Assembly (NCBI GenBank): GCA_964344485.1
Contig: CAYFNF010000002.1
Coordinates: forward strand, 248,001-312,000
DNA length: 64,000 nt
DNA from: CAYFNF01 sp964344485
GTDB taxonomy: Bacteria > Patescibacteriota > Patescibacteriia > UBA9570 > XYC2-FULL-38-9
Direction: 5' to 3'
A program made the position numbers and the translations under genes. This document shows positions 61,101 to 64,000 of this stretch, piece after piece (within the stretch, counting starts at the first letter, position 1; each line of letters opens with the position of its first letter). Under the pieces are notes generated by a model that made no database searches, was not told the origin of the DNA, and saw nothing but the letters and a program-made list of their open reading frames with translations.

Positions 61101-61966
61101 TAAGACTTTGAATAACCATCTAGGCCAGATGCTGTAACAACAGCTTGAATAGGGGCTCCGTTAGTATCTTCAACATGACCGTTTATCACTTTTGTAGGAG
61201 CATTCAATGCAATATTATGCGCAGTAGCTGAGCCAGCTTCGTAGTTAATCATCTGATCATTACTCAAGAAGTCCTCATACCCTCTACCAGGATATGCTAC
61301 AACGTTGTACATACCGCTAACCCAACTATTATCATCTGCATCTTTAAAAATATAGTACTCACCTTCTCTGATTACACTACCAGCAAACGGTGTGCGATCT
61401 TGACCGTACATCTCTACCCACCCACTATCAACTGCAGCCCCAGTCGCAGTCACTTCACCCGAAGCCACCATATGCTCTTCACCAACTATTTGCTTAGCAG
61501 AAGTAGTGGCATAATTTGTTGTGATCTCATAACCAGGCACATCTAGCTCATTACTAGCATCTGTGCTCACCAAAACATAATATACAGAAGGCACCGAAGG
61601 GTTAGTAATGCCGTCAACTGAAAAATTATGCGTGTTTACTGCCAACTCATCTGACAACACTATTTCAATACTAGAATCTGTAGGCATAGAAACAGTTCCG
61701 TTAAGTCCAGTAATAGTCGCACCCGCAGTCAAAGGATTTGTCTCTGTTAAGCCGTTGCCATCCAGAGTGATATTTATTTTACTACCAGCCGGGATCGCAG
61801 TAGTAACCTCCATGGTCATTAGAATATTTGCTGTACCACCAATAGTGTTACTGTCAGAGCCAGCAGTAATATTTGGTATAGACGCATCATTATTAGCTGC
61901 GCTAGCAAAAGGTGTCATAAATAAAAACGCACCAACAATAATGGCTAATCCGAAAAACTTCCTCAT
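58148..61966 (-). CDS. very large secreted carboxypeptidase-regulatory-like repeat protein with ZU5-like and FN3 domains
   Basis: At 1272 residues this is the largest gene in the window. A signal peptide (ending ASAANNDAS) is followed by an N-terminal IgA1-like sandwich. Many CarboxypepD_reg repeats come next (MYNVVAYPGRGYEDFLSNDQ, TATGTVSYEGTPVEGYIDFY, ATISGTLADQSGTAITNAAD). A ZU5-like domain (about 955-1090; VNVPANSITTDGSVTMTF, LLPEFFDEAAGSWTPVDG) precedes two FN3 units with basic strands (KVRGKGITYQVKVMNLKGKK). The order matches the 35723 protein. Presumably an extended surface stalk. An AT-rich -10 lies 20 bases upstream. Confidence 0.76.
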   Translation of the reverse strand: MRKFFGLAIIVGAFLFMTPFASAANNDASIPNITAGSDSNTIGGTANILMTMEVTTAIPAGSKINITLDGNGLTETNPLTAGATITGLNGTVSMPTDSSIEIVLSDELAVNTHNFSVDGITNPSVPSVYYVLVSTDASNELDVPGYEITTNYATTSAKQIVGEEHMVASGEVTATGAAVDSGWVEMYGQDRTPFAGSVIREGEYYIFKDADDNSWVSGMYNVVAYPGRGYEDFLSNDQMINYEAGSATAHNIALNAPTKVINGHVEDTNGAPIQAVVTASGLDGYSKSYEVNSDIDGDFTLTVDPDNAPYTFSLDNCIGDADTTECGGWSYQGQAPQIGFDLENGEAETKDITIIVTPATASATGTVSYEGTPVEGYIDFYSVTNIYRGWMNESGEFTVYLEPGQYNIDLLPMAEEPGSDVVFYQIPVDTVFDISKGANDLGALEAIFEQSNVIANVTDTNEDPLTRMRAHVWRASGGEFRSIDIMPDSDGSGGSEAQAGAYYIKAFDPNGDYYPDKDTVEVTLADGEDAEVDFVMTKITSRIDVSVLYPDGTQAGNLSSYVQCYDDAQQKGYGEDAEFGAASLKAPAGTYICTGSAPAESGYSLTASDPVVVDEGETEILTMTLVAHDATISGTLADQSGTAITNAADEDEDTYGDSDEDDLFQVQLQGENNLVVEADIEDDGTWSASVPAGDYLVSATGPNLLDLSGVDISTTATATASQTTADVEVAVYKSDTTIDATVYEPDGSTVLPYAWVECTYVPEEKEDIDGGRVIHSGAYADALGAVSVPVIGQDGDVELSYDCSTGTNDNDSYIAPASQASVEPGTDVTFIYFEPDSTIEVSYETPEDVTATDAHCVAWAEDSTAKVGAVDTDMDGTVSLSVSSEVSEDWNVSCDTKDTDSSYVAAETEQVAVSAEATATATIETEANSFDVETAASETFDANTARTFVLGDTQVNVPANSITTDGSVTMTFTPEATDIMKDDANMNFGIPWSIEAYDADGRPINELKSDISMTFSYEDDDLDALGVAETDLLPEFFDEAAGSWTPVDGAAVDVENNQVTLAVDHLTQFNLLYNANTIASDEQSDDVIGDDMDEIGQVENVRIPKKKRGAKSLTVKWDEAAGAETYRVQLKKKNGALVKTFKGITAHKKKIPAKRLLTNQAYTIKVRAVSATDELGDWSEPVNARTKPGKVKNVKYNSGTQMLRWKKVRGKGITYQVKVMNLKGKKLRLLKTTKKKKSLSSLADDKRYKVRVRAKYNKNTLGAWSKVKRIRQ

Positions 61967-61985
61967 ATAAATATGTTAATGGATT

Positions 61986-61991
61986 ATTATA
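61986..61991 (-). promoter_or_regulatory. -10 element of the 58148 gene
   Basis: A consensus TATAAT on the minus strand lies 19 bases before the ATG at 61966. The -35 region is poor. Confidence 0.4.
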
Positions 61992-62034
61992 GTAATTTTA
62001 GCACATTTCACCATTAATGAATATGTGCAATTGT

Positions 62035-62155
62035 CTAATTAAAAGTATAACCAAAATGCTCAATTTCCTAGGAAAATTTCTTTGTGACCCAATCCCTTAA
62101 CTCCTAATCACACATCTCTTGATAGTTGCGTTTTTTTTGTTTTCGTCTTTCTACA
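62035..62155 (-). pseudogene. decayed C-terminal fragment of a sulfotransferase gene
   Basis: Read on the minus strand, the segment encodes KKRNYQEM-C-D-stop-ELRDWV-T-KKF-S-stop-EIE-H-FGYTF, which matches the last 35 residues of the intact sulfotransferase at 48967 (RKKRNYQEMYDDELRDWVAKKFQREIEYFGYTF) with two in-frame stops and a few substitutions. Upstream similarity is lost by about 62155. DNA identity is also obvious, including CATCTCTTGATAGTTGCG. This is a remnant of a former paralogue or duplication. Confidence 0.88.
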
Positions 62156-62167
62156 AAAATATAAAAC

Positions 62168-62190
62168 GCCCCTAGCGGGGCATTTTTATA
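62168..62190 (-). terminator. terminator downstream of tRNA-Trp, usable in both directions
   Basis: A perfect GCCCC/GGGGC stem with a 4-base loop (62168-62172 with 62177-62181) is flanked by T-rich sequence on both strands. Confidence 0.7.
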
Positions 62191-62192
62191 TT

Positions 62193-62267
62193 TGGCAGGG
62201 GCAGCAGGATTCGAACCCGCAGTCACGGTTTTGGAGACCGTTGGTTTAGCCATTAACCGATGCCCCT
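62193..62267 (-). tRNA. trpT: tRNA-Trp(CCA)
   Basis: The 72-base cloverleaf plus an encoded CCA: acceptor AGGGGCA pairs with TGCCCCT, anticodon stem ACGGT/ACCGT encloses loop CTCCAAA (anticodon CCA at 62232-62234), and the T-arm is GGGTTCGAATCCTG-like. It has its own promoter overlapping the HIT stop codon. Confidence 0.95.
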
Positions 62268-62280
62268 ATAGTGCGTGCTC

Positions 62281-62308
62281 AGTATACTGATATTTTAAAA
62301 AACGTCAA
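62281..62308 (-). promoter_or_regulatory. promoter of tRNA-Trp
   Basis: The minus strand has TTGACG (62303-62308), a 16-base spacer and TATACT (62281-62286), 13 bases before the tRNA. The -35 overlaps the TGA stop of the HIT gene. Confidence 0.65.
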
Positions 62309-62763
62309 TTCCCCGCGTCTTCAGGCTGCGGCATCTTCATCAAGTCCTTGAGTCCATCAACTGTCTTTTTTATAGTCTCATCGTCTAATACTTTAGTTGC
62401 TAATGAGATAGATTCTGCAATTTGCTGCACATCTGGCTCCATGGTATGTCGTGGAATAATATGTATCTGCATATGTGGCATCTGTAACACCTCTGCTGCG
62501 CCGTCGCTGACAAACATAGTAAACCCAGGTGCATTCGTGAGACGCATGACCCAAAATGAAACCTTTTTCAATAAATACCCAAACTCATCTATGTCATCCG
62601 GGGAAAAGCTATAGAAATGTGGATTATGCTCTTTGGGAATAATCACTGCATGTCCATCCACAATACCGTTGCGCGCCACTAATACGCGAAACAGTTTGGT
62701 TTCATAAAACTGTTCTGGTAGTGCTGGTGCTTCTGCACATAGTGGACAGTTTGGTGTGGACAT
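62305..62763 (-). CDS. HIT family nucleotide-binding hydrolase
   Basis: The 152-residue protein has an N-terminal CPLC zinc-type pair (PNCPLCAEAPA), GHAVIIPKEH in the middle and the histidine triad HMQIHIIPRH near residues 104-113. HIT proteins cleave nucleotidyl phosphoramidates and dinucleoside polyphosphates. It starts 16 bases after rpmG with a GAGGAG site just before the ATG, and ends in TGA, showing that the standard code is used. Confidence 0.93.
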   Translation of the reverse strand: MSTPNCPLCAEAPALPEQFYETKLFRVLVARNGIVDGHAVIIPKEHNPHFYSFSPDDIDEFGYLLKKVSFWVMRLTNAPGFTMFVSDGAAEVLQMPHMQIHIIPRHTMEPDVQQIAESISLATKVLDDETIKKTVDGLKDLMKMPQPEDAGN

Positions 62764-62779
62764 GTCTCCTCTATTACTC

Positions 62780-62935
62780 TTATTTCGTCTCTTTATGTGG
62801 AGTGTGTTTCTTACAATACTTACAAAATTTCTTCAATTCTAAACGATCTTTCAGTTTTCTGATGTTTTTGTATGTATAGTATGTAATGTTCTTACACTCT
62901 GTACATTGCATTTTGATGAGATTGTCCTGTGACAT
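62780..62935 (-). CDS. rpmG: 50S ribosomal protein L33
   Basis: From the ATG at 62935 the protein has 51 residues, the normal L33 length, with zinc-ribbon cysteines in MQCTECKN and KKFCKYCKKHTPH. Structural protein near the ribosomal E site. A longer in-frame start at 62989 would run through the 3' end of tRNA-Thr and is rejected. The order tRNA array, rpmG and then tRNA-Trp is a familiar bacterial arrangement, usually continued by secE and nusG, which are missing here. Confidence 0.95.
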   Translation of the reverse strand: MSQDNLIKMQCTECKNITYYTYKNIRKLKDRLELKKFCKYCKKHTPHKETK

Positions 62936-62955
62936 AGTGTTCTTATTATTTCTTT

Positions 62956-63030
62956 TGGAGCCGAAGAGAGGACTTGAACCCCCAACCAATCGCTTACAAA
63001 GCGACTGCTCTACCGTTGAGCTACTTCGGC
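62956..63030 (-). tRNA. tRNA-Thr(TGT)
   Basis: The 72-base cloverleaf with encoded CCA: acceptor GCCGAAG/CTTCGGC, D-arm AGCTCAACGGTAGAGC, anticodon loop TTTGTAA (anticodon TGT) and T-arm GGGGTTCAAGTCCTC. It lies 20 bases upstream of rpmG, so the two are likely cotranscribed. Confidence 0.95.
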
Positions 63031-63058
63031 GTGAGGGGAAAAGCAGTATTTGCTTTTG

Positions 63059-63141
63059 TGGGCCGGGAGGGATTCGAACCCCCGAAGGCGAATGCCAACT
63101 GGTCTACAGCCAGTTCCATTTGACCGCTTTGGTACCGACCC
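63059..63141 (-). tRNA. tRNA-Tyr(GTA)
   Basis: The type II tRNA of 83 bases has acceptor GGGTCGG/CCGGCCC (one wobble pair), anticodon stem ACTGG/CCAGT with loop CTGTAGA (anticodon GTA), and a long variable arm (about GCATTCGCCTTC). CCA is not encoded: after discriminator A the strand reads CAA, unlike the three other tRNAs here. Confidence 0.94.
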
Positions 63142-63142
63142 C

Positions 63143-63218
63143 TGGAGCCGATGCGCGGGTTTGAACCGCGGACCTCATCCTTACCATGGATGCGCTCTAC
63201 CAACTGAGCTACATCGGC
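63143..63218 (-). tRNA. tRNA-Thr(GGT)
   Basis: The 73-base cloverleaf with encoded CCA: acceptor GCCGATG/CATCGGC, D-arm AGCTCAGTTGGTAGAGC, anticodon stem CATCC/GGATG with loop ATGGTAA (anticodon GGT). Only one base (63142) separates its CCA end from the 5' end of tRNA-Tyr. Confidence 0.95.
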
Positions 63219-63222
63219 ATAT

Positions 63223-63251
63223 ATTGTAAATGATCTTGAGCTTTTTTACAA
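63223..63251 (-). promoter_or_regulatory. promoter of the tRNA-rpmG cluster
   Basis: The minus strand has TTGTAA (63246-63251, overlapping the TPR gene stop), a 17-base spacer and TACAAT (63223-63228), only 4 bases before the first tRNA, so transcription could begin at the mature 5' end. Confidence 0.5.
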
Positions 63252-64000
63252 TTCCTCCACTGTTAGTTCTATTTCTTCCAATTTCTGATTCTCTGGATTC
63301 ACCTCTTTCAATTTTCGCAACATCTCTCGCGCAAGAAAACGATCCTTTTTCTCTATAGCAGTTTCTAGTAGTGCATTCAGATTCCGTGGGTTGTTAGGCC
63401 CGAGTTCTACACATTTCTTGAAGTACTCTAATGCTTGTTCGACGTCTCCTTTCGCGTGATAGACTTCCCCGAGATCCAGGTATATACGATCATCGTTTGG
63501 ATTCAACTTCTTCGCGTATTCTAACGATTCAATCGCGTGATCATATTCCTTTTTCTCAAGATACAACTCCCCTAAATACTCATACGCTTCTACTTCCTGC
63601 GCGTTCATTCTGATTACTTCTAAAAAAGTATTCTCTGCGTCGCTGTAATTCCCTTCTTTGAACTCCTTTGCTCCACTCTCTAGAAGAGCTGTCACTTTCT
63701 GTCTTGTCTTCTCTTTGCCTTCCTGTGTCTCTTGTTCAGTAGATGCATGTTTATACTTCTTTTCTAGTGCAACCAACTTGCGGTACCATGTTTGAAATTG
63801 AGTAGTTATCTTCTCTGCTATCGGTGCCAGCACGTTCTGTGTTGCTTTCTTGACTCCGCTGGTCTTTCTCTGTAGCCGCTCTTCAATGATCTGATACTTC
63901 TTTGAACGCAATTTTGCTTTTGGCATGGCATCGAGATCTAGTAGCAGCAACTTCTTCCATTTTTTTGCTACAAAGAACACAATCACAATGAGTGCGAGTA
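63246..64000 (-). CDS. membrane-anchored TPR protein, 5' end beyond the window
   Basis: The visible 250 residues begin with a hydrophobic segment (LALIVIVFFVAKKWKK) that is open to the window edge, so the true start lies outside; a GTG at 63986 is only an internal codon. A basic region is followed by about four TPR units: YSDAENTFLEVIRMNAQEVEAY, YLGELYLEKKEYDHAIESLEYA, LNPNDDRIYLDLGEVYHAKG, DVEQALEYFKKCVELGPNNP. Probably a cytosolic scaffold tethered to the membrane by one N-terminal helix. Partners are unknown. Confidence 0.82.
   Translation of the reverse strand, partial: LALIVIVFFVAKKWKKLLLLDLDAMPKAKLRSKKYQIIEERLQRKTSGVKKATQNVLAPIAEKITTQFQTWYRKLVALEKKYKHASTEQETQEGKEKTRQKVTALLESGAKEFKEGNYSDAENTFLEVIRMNAQEVEAYEYLGELYLEKKEYDHAIESLEYAKKLNPNDDRIYLDLGEVYHAKGDVEQALEYFKKCVELGPNNPRNLNALLETAIEKKDRFLAREMLRKLKEVNPENQKLEEIELTVEEL

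Noticed and set aside
62936..62989. N-terminal extension of L33
   Set aside because: It overlaps the 3' end of tRNA-Thr, and L33 is normally about 50 residues.
62886..63203. Open frames on both strands across the tRNA array
   Set aside because: They translate tRNA sequence (GGIRTPEGE-like peptides) and are well-known false genes.
1..64000. CRISPR array, transposase, integrase or phage genes
   Set aside because: No regularly spaced repeats, Cas-like, DDE, tyrosine/serine recombinase or phage structural motifs were seen.
1..64000. UGA-as-glycine code of Gracilibacteria/Absconditabacteria
   Set aside because: TGA terminates normal-length proteins (HIT at 62305, uridine-kinase-like at 16494) and conserved domains contain no internal TGA codons.

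Overview
The window looks like one contig of a Patescibacteria (CPR) bacterium. Reasons: very tight operons with stop/start overlaps, short leaders, modest GC, TGA read as stop (for example at the HIT and uridine-kinase-like genes, so not the Gracilibacteria code), and a large block of lineage-type secreted proteins with lysine-rich modules. The taxonomic call is inference; no rRNA is present. A run of 10 Ns at 26097-26106 marks a scaffold join.

Layout. (1) 130-8468: an eight-gene minus-strand operon running glyS, M16 peptidase, AI-2E-type permease, metG, cvpA-like, tatD, rmuC and a hexapeptide-repeat acyltransferase-like gene, ending at a small terminator. (2) 8476-12403: CPA2 antiporter, SLC13-type symporter and a small membrane protein, with a good promoter and a terminator. 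(3) 12408-15749: a DMT transporter and two glycosidases in overlapping frames. (4) 15853-18715: a uridine-kinase-like gene, an imperfect 185-bp foldback element, a SpoU methylase, and a GC-rich purB with its own promoter and terminator. (5) 18730-25162: a D,D-carboxypeptidase, a membrane-anchored methyltransferase, a secreted protein and a MacAB-like ABC exporter. (6) 25162-30437: mutY (broken only by the gap) facing a Gld-type ABC operon (GldA, fused GldF-GldG, DUF4340). (7) 30466-33765: a membrane protein, rfbC, a GNAT enzyme and a thioredoxin-CcdA fusion.

(8) 33832-61966 is the accessory, surface-directed part. About ten large signal-peptide proteins (beta-helix, carboxypeptidase-regulatory repeats, Asp-box propeller, PA14, Calx-beta/PEBP, degenerate M23-like) are interspersed with glycosyltransferases, a sulfotransferase, a response regulator, a HExxH protein and a second GC-rich gene (ACP-like). 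Most of the secreted proteins carry an extremely lysine-rich FN3-like or propeller-like module at the C- or N-terminus. This module is the best candidate for an undescribed surface-attachment system. (9) 62035-64000: a decayed sulfotransferase fragment, tRNA-Trp, a HIT protein, rpmG, a tightly packed tRNA-Thr/Tyr/Thr array and a TPR protein that runs off the window.

How the parts may fit together (inference): sulfotransferase, GT2, GT28-like and RfbC enzymes would build or modify surface glycans. The thioredoxin-CcdA protein would service exported cysteines. The secreted Lys-rich proteins would bind anionic envelope polymers, nucleic acid or a host surface. No stretch above 300 bases is without a gene.
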